Notes under the pieces: model-generated
What the model was told of the DNA's origin: nothing
Database searches by the model: none
What the model saw: only the letters and a program-made list of their open reading frames with translations
Assembly (NCBI GenBank): GCA_011800805.1
Contig: MPNW01000005.1
Location: 9,610-73,609 of the forward strand
Length of the DNA: 64,000 nt
Source of the DNA: Hirudo medicinalis
Taxonomy: Eukaryota > Annelida > Clitellata > Hirudinida > Hirudinidae
Direction: 5' to 3'
Part shown: positions 41,640 through 54,428 of the stretch, one piece after another
Numbering within the stretch: the first letter of the stretch is position 1
Layout: each line of letters begins with the position of its first letter
Program-made: the position numbers and the translations under genes

Positions 41640-43324
41640 TTATTTCCAAACATCTACACGACCATCCCACGTTGAATAAGCGCACGTAGCCTGGAGGACA
41701 GGATGCCAAGCGACATCCAAGGTGACATCTCCCACAAGGGGGTAACCTATTCTTGTCATGACGTCAGTTGTTTGGTAGTTATAGAACACCACTTGACCAT
41801 CCGAGTTGCCACTGGCTATTATGTTGCCTCCAGGATTCACATCGCATCCAACACTGTACCCAGAAACCTGTTGATGGAATTTCATGAATGGAAGAAAGAA
41901 TTTGTTCAAAGTTGGGCTTCAGACATTGAGTTACTTATATTTACTTTGTGGTGGCTATATTGTTTATGTTTGTTCATTCTGTAAGGTGGCTCTGATGAGA
42001 ACTGGGCAATGTAATTGCCTTGAGTCTGTGCTATGAATTCCTTCTTAAAAGGGTGACAACTCAGGCGAGGACAAGTATATTTCTCCTGCATTTTGGAATA
42101 ACCAATTAGAAGATTTAATAATAAACAGAAATTGCATCGAGCAAACTGATTTTACATGAAATATTTCGTTGGAGATTGATGCAGAAGATTGGAAGTCCCA
42201 GACCATTATGCATCGGTCGGCACTATCTCTGCTCACAAAATCACATGTAGATGCAAATTCAGAGTCAGACAAAAAACAGATGTCCAGTATCTGGAAGAAT
42301 CATATATGAATCATGTGATTATTAACAATTAAGCTGTTGTTGAAACCAACCTGACCAAGCCTATCTTTGTGCTTGTATTTCCTTATAGGTGTCTTTGGAA
42401 TCCTGATGTCCCAACCAAGTAAGACATTGAACGAACCAGTCACAACCAGGTTCGTGTCGTCAGGGCTAAACTTTGTGCACGTCAAGAAATTATCATGGGA
42501 AGAGGAGAATATTTGGGAGCCTGCAGAGTTATGTGCAAATTTAATAAACTTTTAATAATAATTTAATAGAGTCCAATGAACAAACCGCTTTCTACATCAC
42601 TGAGAAGCAAATGCTTATCAAACCCACAGCTTGCAATGTAATGGCCACAAGGAGACCATGCTGCATCCTTAACACTTTTTTTGTGACTTGCAATTGTGAG
42701 TGGACATGTTCCAGAAAACACATCCATCACTCTTACACAGCCATCTGCAGATGCTGACAGAATTAAATGACTGAAATTTGGGGAACACCAGCTTATTCTG
42801 TTGATCGATTTTGAGCTAAACCTCAGACTTGTCATTAGTTTCTTTGGTAGATTATTGCGAGCAATTTTCCTTAGGTTGGGTTTTATAAAAGGATGGATAC
42901 TAAGTTTTATGTTATTTGATTGTTTGCAATTATTAGTTGCTATTTGCAGATTATAATCTGACAGAATCTGATTTTCCTGTGACTTGTTACATCTAATTCT
43001 TTTTGGCATATAACCTATAACATCACAATTCTTTCTTTTAAGTGGTTCTTTTGGTACATTTACAGGCAGAGAAAAATGTTCTGATACTATTCCCCAGATA
43101 GATTGTTCATCCACCCAATTTTCCTCTTGAGTCAAATCAGACCAAAATTTCCCTGGCCCAATGCCATTTAATAAATCCCCTTTAGGGATATTATTGCCGT
43201 TTTCTTTTTTGATACTTATTTCCGTGTTTGAACTCGTAGGCTTGAGGTTGAAATAATCAACATCACTATTATGAGATCTTTCCTCATCCGATGACTCACT
43301 GCTAGAATAAGACGTTAAATTCAT
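41640..43324 (-). CDS. WDR25: WD-repeat protein, WDR25 homolog
   Basis: Predicted 470-aa WD40 protein. Exons (minus): 43324-42586, 42520-42351, 42290-42156, 42085-41945, 41867-41640; all GT-AG, 1413 nt, exact phase. The first about 170 residues are low-complexity and charged (MNLTSYSSSESSDEER), followed by WD40 blades: INRISWCSPNFSHLILSASA, KDAAWSPCGHYIASCGFDKH, TKFSPDDTNLVVTGSFN and VDVWK at the very end. The blade order and the C-terminal block (GCDVNPGGNIIASGNSDGQV) fit WDR25. Its molecular role is not established. The start codon is the first ATG in a long open exon. Confidence 0.88.
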
Positions 43325-44428
43325 TTGATTATAATCCTAGTTCAAGCTAGCTGTGAACCAGATAGAACGAAAATTGAGCGTAACTCCTCCTTACTCCCCG
43401 ACTTAATAATTGATCTCTATTTAGATTCTGCAAGATTTAATTTTAAATTATTGATACGACTGACCTAATTAAATTACATTGCAAAGAACATACGACACAA
43501 AGAAGCTAAAAATGAATTGGAGGAAAGATTACATTTTATAAACAAAAATACTGCATTTCAAATGCCCTTTCCACAGCTTTATTTTGGTAGTATTATTTTA
43601 TTAATGTCCTATATTTATAGCTATATTTGATGCCAAAATGGAGATTATAATTGATAACTTTGATGTCTCCTGGAAATTTTTTTTGATTGCTGTGATAATA
43701 GCTTTGAGGCGATTTGTCTTAACGATTCTCATTTTCTCATGGGTACATATTCCTACTAAGCAGAAAACTGCCTGAGGTATGGTTGTAAAATTTTTTAAAG
43801 CCGAAAATTGTCATCAAAATGAGATTCATAATATTCTTGTAACCCTGGCGGCGAAACATTAATTAATTTTTATAATTAAGTTTATATTAATGAGTTTATT
43901 ATTGTGATATTTGTAATCTTTCTTATAAAACTTATATGTTAAATAATTAAGTTTATAGCATCTCACAAGTTCTCACAGAGCTCGCAAGATCTCCAATATC
44001 CAGAAGATTTGACTCGATATCCAAAATTCATATTCAGCAAATAATCACGCAAGTGATCGCTACGCATTAACTGGTAACAGGGATTGCACAAGTGTGGTAT
44101 TTACAGGTAAAACCACCCACTGATTAACTGAATATTTACTGAATAAATCCATCAATAAACTCGGCATAAATTAAGCCCCGTCGTTTATTACAATATCGAT
44201 AAATGGTGAAAAATCCTTGCGCCTTTGAAAGCTTTGACAAGGACATTGCTTAAACTTGATCAGATGACTATAAGTCCTGAATAGCAGTTGGAATAAATGG
44301 TTTGCCATTATTGAAGAACGAAAAATAATTGACGATGACATCTTTCTGTCTTTATATCTACATTGCGTTAACAAATTGATGGATGAAACGATACCACGAT
44401 ATGAAATATGGTATAACGTGATAAAATA
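43325..44428. other. Intergenic region
   Basis: WDR25 upstream region, then AT-rich sequence. It contains the second copy of dispersed repeat A at 44066-44195 and, after it, decayed sequence leading into the HECT pseudogene. No intact exon. Confidence 0.5.
44066..44195 (+). repeat. Dispersed repeat A, copy 2
   Basis: Same-orientation copy of 1909-2045, sharing gtgtggtatttacag, gattaactgaatattta and the long 3' block ending cgtcgtttattacaatat. The 3' ends match best, as expected if both copies share a fixed end. Confidence 0.8.
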
Positions 44429-45190
44429 TTCCCTGCTGTGCTTTTATTTGAAGAAAGACAAGATATTTAAAAAAATAAGTTATCAAATACAGGAGATTAT
44501 ATAACTTTCGAAATATCAAGAAATAACGTACTGAGAGGTAGTTTAAAAGTAGCTGAGCAGGTTGGACATCATAGGCATTTTTATTGCGAGTTCACCTTCA
44601 AAGACAAAGTAGGACACGGCCAAGGAGTTTATTCCATTCTGTCTTCAGAATTGCAACGACATGATTTAGACCTTTGGCAAGGAGAACCAGTGAAAAGATC
44701 ACATAATGTAATGCATACTTATTCTCCCAACGGTCTCTAACCGAATTCTAAATCAGAAACTTTTAATTTTAATTTATTGGGATGAATTTTGGCTAAGGCC
44801 GTCATGGATGGTTATTCACTCGATATACCATTGAGTGACGAACTCTTTGGACTACTGGCGATAAGGAAACGATCCCATTTAAGAAGAGAATACTTTGACT
44901 TGATCCATTCCGTCCTAACGCTTAAATCCCTTTTCAAACAACTGCTTCCAGTCAAAGCGAAAATAGATGCCATCCGATTTTCCAGGCATGTCTGGCTTGT
45001 CGGGGGATTGGCTGAGATGGATCCTTCATTGACCATCTTCAACATAGAAAAGGATTATGCTGATTCTTCTTTACCTAGTACTTCAACTTGTAACAGCTTA
45101 TCTTTGCCAGATTACAATAGTCTTCAAATTACCATGGAAAAGGTTTCGCACGCCATTCATGAAGGAAACAGGTCGTTTCAAATGGAATAA
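44429..45190 (+). pseudogene. Intronless HECT E3 ubiquitin ligase pseudogene (HECTD1/TRIP12 type)
   Basis: One frame encodes HECT-domain sequence: FPAVLLFEERQDI, ISRNNVLRGSLKVAEQVG, KDKVGHGQGVYSILSSELQR, LDLWQGEPV, FNFNLLG and LAKAVMDGYSLDIPLSDELF. These align with the N-lobe of HECTD1/TRIP12-like ligases. In-frame stops at 44468 (TAA), 44738 (TAA) and 44783 (TGA, replacing the residue before LAKA) break it. There are no introns, and the C-lobe with the catalytic cysteine is absent. It is best read as a processed or truncated pseudogene. The 133-codon open stretch from 44789 is its tail, not a separate gene. Confidence 0.75.
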
Positions 45191-46892
45191 ACACTCATCT
45201 TAATGTTTAAAATTAAAATTAAATTAAAATCTTACAATTTCCGGACGACTTTAGAAGACGAGGCTGAACATCGGATGATCTGGTGAAGAAAAATGTAGAA
45301 GGTTTTCTGATAAAAACAATGATAAAAAGTACTGGAACGATCCATTAGATGCGAAATAAAGATGCTGGATGTGATTTAAATAGAAAAAAAGTCAAAAACC
45401 CATGTAATATCAATTTAATAATTGCAGTTATTAACGCTAACAAGCAGCTCAACTTAATCCTCTCTTTTAATGCATCTGACGAGCTCAGAGTTTTGAATCA
45501 TTTGAAGCCAAACCTCGACTCCATATCAATAATGCCATTTTGCAAAGGATGAGAATCAATTCAGAATTACGATGTATTGGGAGTAATATATGAATGAGGA
45601 TTTTAATGCTAAGAAACGCTAATATGAACTATGAACACGATATAAAATTGTAAAATAACTGCAATTAGACAATTGGCAACTTATTATTCATTAAAGTTCA
45701 TTCATTATACATATTTGTACGAATTAGATTTTGTGATTTGAAATAGTGGAACGGTCCCGTTCACAATTCACGTCAGAATGTATGCAAACATCCGCCTTCA
45801 GCTCGATGATGAAACTTGGCAACGCATGTCCATTATCCATTCAAGAGAATAAAAATAGCAACAATTCTAGTAATAAAAGTTATAACAATATTGAAAACAT
45901 TATCATAATGACAACATGATTAATATTAATGAGCATCGTTACCACAAATAATTGCTTAAAAATGTATGTTGGATATCGATAAGACGGTGAGAGATTGAAA
46001 AGTACAGAACGATCAAAGAGTGTTCTAATTAGAACCCACACCTGTCCCTGGTTGAAACCATCCACGTTATTACTACTTCCTGTCTCCAACTAACTCCTCC
46101 CATCAAACAACACTTTGTTTTCCATTCGCAAATAGCTTTTCCAGCTCTTTATAACCTTTTCAGTCATAACACCATTCAACCAAGCAATCCTTCAATCCAT
46201 TTTTTATTTCACTTTTCATTCCGTCCTCTAGTTTGTGTTCAAATTCCGTGTTCAATCAATAGCAGAAAAAACAATTTAATTTTAAACATTTTCGTTGCTG
46301 TCGGCGATCTTGGAATCCTTCCAGTCGGTGAGTTGCTTTCCAAAAAGCACCTGAGACCGCCTGGATCCGCCGTTTGATCCACTCGAGGAGTACGTTCGTC
46401 CTCCACGCAATTAATCTGATGATGATGATGACGACTAAGACGAGTGCCAACGATTCGCTGAAGTACGAGAAGGAATTTTACATTTACATGGATTGTGAGT
46501 CTGTAAAGAAATTATCTCTTAGTCATCGGAGATCTTATAATATACCGACCATGACGATGATGATTATAATTGCCTAAATTTGATGACATTTAGACAATAT
46601 AAAATCTAAACAAAAATCCATTAAATAATTAATTAGCTCCTTTCAAAAGGGAATTAATCTACCTTCCATTCAATGCCCGAGCTTTGGTTCATCATCACCG
46701 CCATCCTTATTATAGTCCTCATCGTTGCACTGGATTTAAATAAAGTCCAAAGCTTGACAGTCTAAGCGTTGTCTCCGCGATGTCTCAAACAGAAGAAACT
46801 ACAATTGAGAGTGAATTCTCGTCGAGACAACATATAGGCGATACCAGGGTTCCACCTGGAGATTCTGGATTCTTCCGGAGAGAATACGAACC
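45191..46892. other. Non-coding stretch with weak coding hints
   Basis: No gene I can support. Two hints: an open piece ending ...KEFYIYMD at about 46438-46492 before a strong gtgagt donor, and a 30-codon frame from ATG 46673 encoding a hydrophobic helix (LWFIITAILIIVLIVALDL). They may be exons of the gene at 46893 but do not join convincingly. Confidence 0.35.
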
Positions 46893-47405
46893 ATGAACAT
46901 ATCTCCGTCACATGTTCTTTTCCGTCATTCCACGCCACCTTCTAATGTCATTTTTTCACAGGGATTGATGTTTGACTCTGTTTTGCTATCATCAATTCCG
47001 CGATTTTACAATTTCCAAACTCCATCTCTCATCGTCCCCGTCAGCTGCTTCGATTTGCAGTGGAAATTTGAAGGAGATAAAATCGGAAGTTGTTGTTCTC
47101 GATGGAAGAACAAGTTCAACAAAATATTGGAAAGACTGAATGGAAAGATATTGAATTCGAATGAAATAAATAATCCCTCTGCAACAGGAAGACAACAAGT
47201 GGCTGAAAACTGGAACGGAGCCCCGGCACATGAACACTGGCAGAACGTAACAAGGAAAAAGTGGAAAGGATGGAGGAGGAAATGGAGGTTGCCTGAAAAC
47301 AACCGCCACCTGTGGAAATGTGACGTGTGTGATGTCGTCATGAATGGGGTCAAACAGGTGCTTGACCACCTGAGAGGAAGGACCCATGCCAGAAAAAGTC
47401 GCCAG
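46893..47405 (+). CDS. Exon with a U1/matrin-type zinc finger, gene unresolved
   Basis: A long open stretch ends at a strong donor (CGCCAG|gtgagg). Just before it lies a single U1-like finger, LWKCDVCDVVMNG followed by LDHLRGRTHARKSR, with the Cys-X2-Cys...His-X5-His spacing of RNA/DNA-binding matrin-type fingers. A Trp/Lys-rich segment (KKWKGWRRKWR) precedes it. The exon may start at ATG 46893 or at the acceptor ttttttcacag before GGATTGATG (about 46963). I found no convincing next exon. It is unrelated in sequence to the ZNF318-like gene apart from the finger type. Confidence 0.45.
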
Positions 47406-48513
47406 GTGAGGCTTGCTTTCTTTTTCTTAGATAAGTCATTTCGAGATCTCGGCAAAAAATATTTGTGCTAAAAAAAATTTGGATGATTTAAATTTTAAAG
47501 AAATTAACTCCGACGTAACTGTCGCTCAGCATTCAGAGAACGAATCGATTTGATTCAATTTATTTTGATAATTTTAGTTTATTATTGAGTATTTATATAA
47601 AAATAAGTTTTAAAAACTTTTTAAGTAATCCCAATAATGCATGAGTTCTGCCACAAATCGTCCATGGGAAACAGTGGCTTCAATTAACATTTCCACGCAT
47701 GAATGGTTCGCCCTCAACGATGCATGACCGTGTCTCGTGTACTACTACACTACATTGGACGGCGATGACTACTGCTGGATTAGATTTGTTGATTGACAAG
47801 AATCGTGTGGTCAGATACCTACGCTGTCGTAATCACCGTCGTGATCATCATCATCATCGTCATCCCAATGATTAATTTCCTGCATAAAAATCATTGAAAC
47901 TTGAAGCCGTTGGTCGATAAATTCATTGGCAAAAGAATCCAATGTGCTGGAATTTATGAGCTTACTAAGACTTAAAAAGGTTCCGATGATGAAGATGATG
48001 AAGACGATGACGATGATGATGCAATTGACAATAGTTTGCTTCATCTCCAAGTTTATCGTGGTAGATTTTTTTAAATATATATTTTTAATTGAACGTTTAT
48101 TTACCAAGTTTAATTCACAAATAACAATAAAATGTTAAAACTTCTAAAAGCCAACCCAACCGACTTAACACAACATTCACTAAGCATGATAGCAAAAGAT
48201 GGACAACGATTATCATGTTTACCATGCATTCGACCTATTGACTTTCCAATCTGCATTCACACTGGATATCATCCTTCCATTAGTGGCTTGTAGATGCGCC
48301 TGGTCAGAGTTAATGGATTAATTGATGCGTTCCTACGTCGCTCCATTCGACCTTCCATGGCGGAATAAATCAGAACTCTGCTTCCTGTCGATTGTGGGAG
48401 TCCAATTTCCAGTTTGAATTAGAATTAAATCGCTAAATTATTTTATTGCGCCTTTCTTCTAAAAATTTTTTTAAAATTATTTTTCAAATATTTAAAAATA
48501 ATTTCTCTCTTAG
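47406..48513. other. Non-coding stretch
   Basis: AT-rich, with an ATG/CAT repeat at about 47840-48020. The minus-strand frame there (47811-48044) encodes a hydrophobic helix and an Asp run, but both come from the trinucleotide repeat. Confidence 0.45.
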
Positions 48514-48840
48514 TCAATTTGCCGCAGCTTGAGGCAAAGGAGTTCGGAAGTAGCATCGTCGATCGGACACGATGAAGGAAAAGGTCAATTCGTCACGGAT
48601 GGTTCCAGTCCGCAAATGGAAGCGCGTTCCCAGGCGTGGAGTCCCGTAAACAGTGACACTCCAATCAGAATTTGCTGTTTCCCGAACAGGCGAAGTTCCG
48701 CTCGCTCCAACAAGCTCCATGACAAATTGTCGCACGGGATGTAGAAAAATTACCGACATGAAATTGACGGATTGTGGTGAACAGTTACAAGAGGAGGCTT
48801 TAATCCAGGTACATCGGCACTTGATGCTTGCTTCGTGAGG
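48514..48840 (-). CDS. Unrecognised minus-strand coding candidate
   Basis: Open frame of about 108 codons ending at TGA 48514, less AT-rich than its surroundings. It reads cysteine-containing sequence (CRCTWIKASSCNC) and then alternating hydrophobic/polar residues (FVMELVGASGTSP, WSVTVYGTPRLGTRFHLRTG, LTFSFIVSDRRCYF) of the kind seen in secreted beta-sandwich domains. I recognise no family, and neither a start nor a 5' exon is clear. The plus-strand frame over the same bases looks like a shadow. Confidence 0.35.
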   Translation of the reverse strand, partial: PHEASIKCRCTWIKASSCNCSPQSVNFMSVIFLHPVRQFVMELVGASGTSPVRETANSDWSVTVYGTPRLGTRFHLRTGTIRDELTFSFIVSDRRCYFRTPLPQAAAN

Positions 48841-48843
48841 GGC

Positions 48844-48866
48844 GTTTATTTACGCCGTAAATAAAC
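48844..48866. repeat. Perfect 11-bp inverted repeat
   Basis: GTTTATTTACG and its exact reverse complement CGTAAATAAAC are separated by one C. The position just upstream of the minus-strand candidate at 48514-48840 could be regulatory, or the palindrome could be a repeat terminus. Function unknown. Confidence 0.8.
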
Positions 48867-51800
48867 AAACAACGCCGTACATTTTGATTTCACGGAGAAT
48901 AGATATTGTGCTTAATGAATAGATAATCGTTATTTGTGTTGTGGCAATGTTGAATTACAGCAGTCAGTTTTCAGAAATATTTTAGCGATTTGAGAAATCA
49001 TATTTAAACTTTTCAACGCCATTTTGTTTATCGTCGATTTAAACTCGGAAATGTGTTGTTTGAAAAATATTCATTATTTGTTATGAACAAAAAACAATCA
49101 AAACTAGTATGTTGAGCTGAAATTCAATAGCGAACTCACCTAAATATTTTCTAAATTTTCCGTGCGTTAATTACTCCAGTTTCTGAAACCTACTTGATAA
49201 AATCTCACTTTTGCGGCAATAAAGTTAAAGTTAAAAATATTAAGTCGTTAAGTTTGTTCTGTAAAATATGTGCAAAAAGTGTGCTTTCATTTTAATTATT
49301 TAGAAGAGCATTTGCGTGAATGAGTGGAGTGGGTGAGCCCTAAGGTGAGAAAACTTCTATTAATAAAAGATCAAATGACCTTGACAAAGATTCATTTCAA
49401 TAAATTGCCATTCCAAGCATTACATCGTCGATTTTATTCGTTTTGTACAAATTTAAACTTAATCGTTGTTCGTGTGCTAATTAAACGTGTAATATTTGAC
49501 GCAATTTCGCATTTAAAATTAAATCCTATTGTATTGTTTTTCATTTGCCATAAAGTTTATTCGTAACCCAAAATTGAGAAAGATTCAAAAAAAATCGCAG
49601 AAGAACGAGCTTCAATTGCACCTGAATGACCTGATAAGACATCGACATTCGATTTCCTCAGTGCATTTCGCGTGCTTCTTTCGCTACTCCGATTTTTATT
49701 CTTAAGAGCTTCACGATGTTCGCTTTGTCACTCTTCGTTTTAGAAAAGGGCATCTTAAAAAATAATTAAAATCATATTATATTTTGTTTTGTCTCTTAAA
49801 TTACCGATGCAGACTTTGATGCTAATGATGATAAAATATGACGACAAATGAAGTGAGAATACTGATCATTATCACGAAGAAAATATATGAGGAAGACAAA
49901 TCTCTGTCAAATCCAAAGTTTTAATCAAAGTTCCAGCCATTTAGCGCCAGATTAAAAAAAAAAATTTTTTAATCAGATTAAAAAAAAAAAATTTTTAATC
50001 ACCCTATTAATCGATGGTTTTTATTTAGCGCCTTACTTAATTATGCAAGCTTTCCCGCGGAAAATTATACTTTCATCATCATCATCATCATCATACGAAA
50101 GAAGACTTTCAGCTGCTTGTTCTCAGAAGAAAACAAAACAGGCTTAATGCAGTGCCGCTAGAAGATCGGAAATAGAGTTATTTATATAGCGCCGTATGCA
50201 TGACTTTTTGCAGAGATTAGTTTATCAGTGCAAAGGCCTTGAAACGGACCAACGCAGCGTTAAGATCAGAGTTCGGTGGGCATCAAAGGAAACTTAGAAC
50301 TGCTACTATTTGAGTTGAATGATCATTCAGTGGATTCGAGGGATAGTTTTGAAAACAAGTGAACTTGTTGACCCTTTTAGGACGAAGATTGGATCTGAAC
50401 TCGTTTGTTGAAAATAATTAAGTTTTAATTATAACACAGTTCAACAAGTTAAATGCAATAACATAAACTATGATAATTCTAATAATACTTTTAGGGATGA
50501 CCTTATTATAGTAATAATACTATTATTTTTATCGCTCATTACGTCTCATCTTACATCACGTATATTGACATTTGTATTAAGTATTTTTTCTATCTAAATA
50601 TTAAGATTAAGTAAATAATTATTTGTATTACTTTAAATTATCATTCTAATTATTATAATAATGTTGATGAAACTAATAATAATAATTTTGAAAGCGAACA
50701 ACTCGACTAATGCCTTTAGAGTTACGATTACAAATGACAAAGTGAAAAAGAAAACGAATTTTGTTCGAATGAAATTTGAATGAAACCATTAATTCTAGGT
50801 TTCTTTTCAAAAAAAGAACGAAAAATCTCCAACATGGCATCCAAAGAGAAATGCTTACAAATTCTAGTCTCCATATTTTGGCTACGAGCCAGGTATAATT
50901 AATTATAGGTATAAATATTCTTTAATTAAACTTATTAAATTCTTGCTTTAATTTAATTTTATTTTTATTAATTCATCATAACTTCGCATCAAATGTCAGT
51001 CCTAGGGATGTTATCTTATTAGTACACTTATTTCTATGTATAATAATGTGTTTATTAATAGCCTTTTAATAATCAATGTATCAATTAACTTAAGCTATAA
51101 TGAGAAAATGTCCAACATTATAAAAACATTCATTTTTAACTTCGTGACTCGTGTCATCGTTTATGGTCAGTTAATTTGATGGGCTTTTGGTGACGCTGAT
51201 GAAAAACGTTGCCATCGTTAAATCCCATTTGGCGACGATAAAGGAAATTCTTTTTTTCATAACAAATGTGCTCGAAATTATCTGAATGAAAATATTCAAA
51301 ATAAATGGAAGTTATATTTTTAACTTGTTCCGTAAAAGAATAAATAATTGGTAATAAAATATTTTTTTAAATTCTAACGTATTATCCTTTTGATTGACTA
51401 CTACAACCGTCACCTGCAGCTCCATTACAACAGAAAATAGTTACAGCCCCAAAATCGTTAGACTATTGGACATTATATCATGACTGACTTTTCACCATCC
51501 ACCGATACGTCCAACTCAAAGACGCCTGTGTCCAAGTTCATATCTGTCTTCACTAATCAATGGAAAGGCGCGAAATTATGTTAGCAGGCAAATAAAGAGA
51601 GCTTTACAAATTAATTTTTCCGAGGAAACCCGTTCTGTCTGAATGAATGTCTTCAGCGTTCATCGTCTTTTTTGCCTGAAGGTTAGGATCCAAGCTAGAT
51701 ATTATTGTATTTAGCCGATCTTTTGAGTGCCTTATGTATCTGTATGGGATGTGAAGGCACTTTTTAATCGATCTACCATTTATATAACGCCCCTACCCGA

Positions 51801-52202
51801 GGGCGCTCCCTGGCGGTGCTGGCTGGGTTGCTATTAAGAACGCATGCAGGAATACAACCCATTCGGCAACATGCACGCAGTTTTTTTGACGTTATTGTAT
51901 TTTAATGATTAAAGCAAAAAGATTTTAATTGGATTTTTAACTCAATTTTTAAATTGATATTTCAATTTTAACAACAGATATTATAAAACTTGAAAATTTT
52001 CGCCGTTTTCACGGTAAATATCTTAAGAATTTCCTCCATTGGTCTGCAGTACACAAATTAACTTTTGAAATTTAAATATATTACGAACGAGGGAAAATGA
52101 CAGTCTTAATCATGCATTAAATTGAAAATTCTGAATAGTAATTGTAAATCTTACGAGACTTATTGATGTATGTGCCTGAGTTTATGGCCACATTGTTTTG
52201 GG
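48867..52202. other. Long gene-free AT-rich region
   Basis: About 3.3 kb without a coding exon I can support. It contains a (CAT)n run at about 50073-50094, a short tandem duplication around 49945-50000 (two copies of agattaaaaaaaaaaattttt-type sequence) and copies of repeat B at about 50170-50200 and 51776-51885. Confidence 0.55.
51776..51885 (+). repeat. Dispersed repeat B, clearest copy
   Basis: Starts catttatataacgcccctac, continues with gagggcgctccctggcgg and ggctgggttgct, and ends gcatgcaggaatacaaccc attcggcaacatgc. Partial relatives occur at about 1655, 21205, 25495 (reverse orientation), 31860 and 50170. Several of them sit in introns. It is a short interspersed element of unknown class. 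Confidence 0.65.
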
Positions 52203-52630
52203 TTATTGTTTAATTTTTGAGTTTCCAGGATAAGTTGTAAACATTTTTCCCCTCCCCGTGAAAACACCTAACAGGTTTGAGTGATCAAGGTTGCGGACAG
52301 ATTGTACCGGCTGGATCAGATCGGAGCAGATGAGGACCGATTTGGAAAAGAGTTCAGGTACGCGTCGACCGGAGGAGCGCCGCAACACCTCAGTTTTGCT
52401 GGCGTTCAACTGGAGACGACTGCTGAACATCCAGTCACTGATGGCATCCATACAGTTCGATATCCTGACAGAAAGGCCTTCAGTTTGGTCTGGCTGGCAG
52501 TGATCGTAAACCTGCGTGTCATCAGCGTACATATGGCATTGGAGTCCATGTGACAGAATGACGCTCTCAAGTTCAGCCGTGTACACAGTGAAAAGTAAAA
52601 CTTAAACGACGAGAGGGTGCGACACAACAA
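52203..52630 (-). mobile_element. Non-LTR retrotransposon reverse-transcriptase fragment
   Basis: The minus strand encodes CHMYADDTQVYDHC, the YADD catalytic motif of reverse transcriptase, followed by LQLNASKTEVL and SVLICSDLIQPVQSVRNL. The order matches the palm and thumb region of CR1/Jockey-like LINE ORF2. It is truncated at both ends, with no endonuclease or 5' part, so it is a dead copy. Confidence 0.85.
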
Positions 52631-54428
52631 AGATAATAGATATTATATATAAATATCGTCACAAACATGATAGCTGATCTCTGTTTATTGTACAAGATAA
52701 TCAATAACCTAATATCAACAGACCCCATAAACCATATTCATTTCACTAATTATTCATCTACTAGAGGTCATCGGTTTAAACTTAGGTTAAGTTTAGGTCC
52801 GACTTTTTCTCAATAGACACGACTAAATAATTTTTCACTTATCGCTAATCAAAATTTGGAACTCTCTCCCCAACAATATCGTTTCATCCGCAACCTATAG
52901 TCGGTTCACCTGTCTCATCAACGATTACGACCTTACTTCCTTACTATTGTACAAATGACATGTTTGAGTCACACTTCTCGGATAAATGTTCTTGTTTGTT
53001 TGCTTGAGATCAGATAACAAGCACTTGACCTCTGCTCATTTATGACATAAAAAAAATTATAAATATAATATGATGTTCACTCGGATCCAGTTATTTGTAC
53101 CACATCCCTTAATAGTAAGCATCGGTCACCATCGCAGAGAATTAGTGTCCAATATCGAATTGAACTGAGCTCAGAAAATCGCAACTCGTCTTCATGCTTG
53201 TTTAATGCTACTAATGTTTGATTTATTTATGGACAAATCTGCTTTCCGATATCTTTCCCGATGGCTTTCTTGTCCAAACGAAAAGCTTTAGAGATTGTCT
53301 ATTAATTATGGCAATAAAATGGGGAGGGGAGTTTAAGATTAATTGACGTCAACAAGACATATTTTCTATGATAAAAATCTAAATTGTAATAGATGTATTT
53401 ATAAAATTACTGTTAGTCCTTCAGTTCAGTCGTTACTGCTTGAGAACGGATTTGCAAGATCTATAAACCTCTACGTTGCTTCACAAGTCATGTTAAAGAA
53501 GCATGTTCAACAACACCGACAATGCGATAATGGGCCAAACAAATTAGCACCTTTTTATTTTATTTATCAACAAACTAACATTCGGCCAATTCGAGTGGCT
53601 TCCAAGCGGCAGAAAGAGCTGATGGCAATTATTGAACACAAAGAAAAATCTGATATTTTATGTGCTGAATAGTTAGGAGAAGATGATGTCGATTTGTCTG
53701 GTTTATCAGTTCAACAAAATGACGAGAATGATGAATCTGGTGCTATGCCTATTATTAGTAATAATTTATTACAATAGACAACATTTGACTTTCCAATGGG
53801 AAGATGATAGAAGCTGAAATTAAAAAAATTGACAATGATATACAAGTTTAACAATTATTTTATTTATCTAGAAAATAAAACTGTCACAAATTCAAAGTGT
53901 TACAAGATACAAATTAAAAATTCTGAAATGAAAATAGTGTGTGTGTATGTGGGATGTCAAATTTTTTTTACACAATTTTACTAGCGGAGTTTTTGGAAGT
54001 TTAACAGTTATTGACAAGGGAGAGAAAATTAGCTTAAACTTGTTGACTTACAGAAGATAATTAAAAAGAAATGTGACGAGACACATTATTGACTTTATTT
54101 ATTTTATAATTTAAAAATTAGTTAAATTAAATCCAATATATAGTTTGACCTTATTTTTGGGCTTATTTTTGTCTGGTTTTGTAAAAATTAGAAATAATAA
54201 AAGTTAAGCCACATTTAACACTTATTTTATCGATTATTATTTTGACCGTTCTTCTGCTAGGGCGCTAATTTGTTGCGAATGAAGCCGGTAGGTCTAATTT
54301 GCGGTTGTTAGTCTTCATCGACCTGCAAATCGATGCGAAAGAGGTTAGAAAGTTCAAAAGATATTTTGAGTGACAACACAGCAGGTGTTCGAGCAGGGAA
54401 AGAATCAAAATCATAATCGAGGGCTAAG
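52631..54428. other. Non-coding stretch
   Basis: AT-rich. A plus-strand open frame at 53343-53672 (containing QVMLKKHVQQHRQC) has no ATG at its start, no domain I recognise and no splice context, so it is left unannotated as possible transposon debris. Confidence 0.45.

Noticed and set aside
47811..48044. Small membrane protein with an Asp-rich tail (minus strand)
   Set aside because: Both the Ile-rich helix and the Asp run are produced by a (CAT)n/(ATC)n repeat; no supporting splice or homology signal.
53343..53672. 109-codon plus-strand ORF
   Set aside because: No ATG at its start, no domain or splice context; possibly transposon debris.
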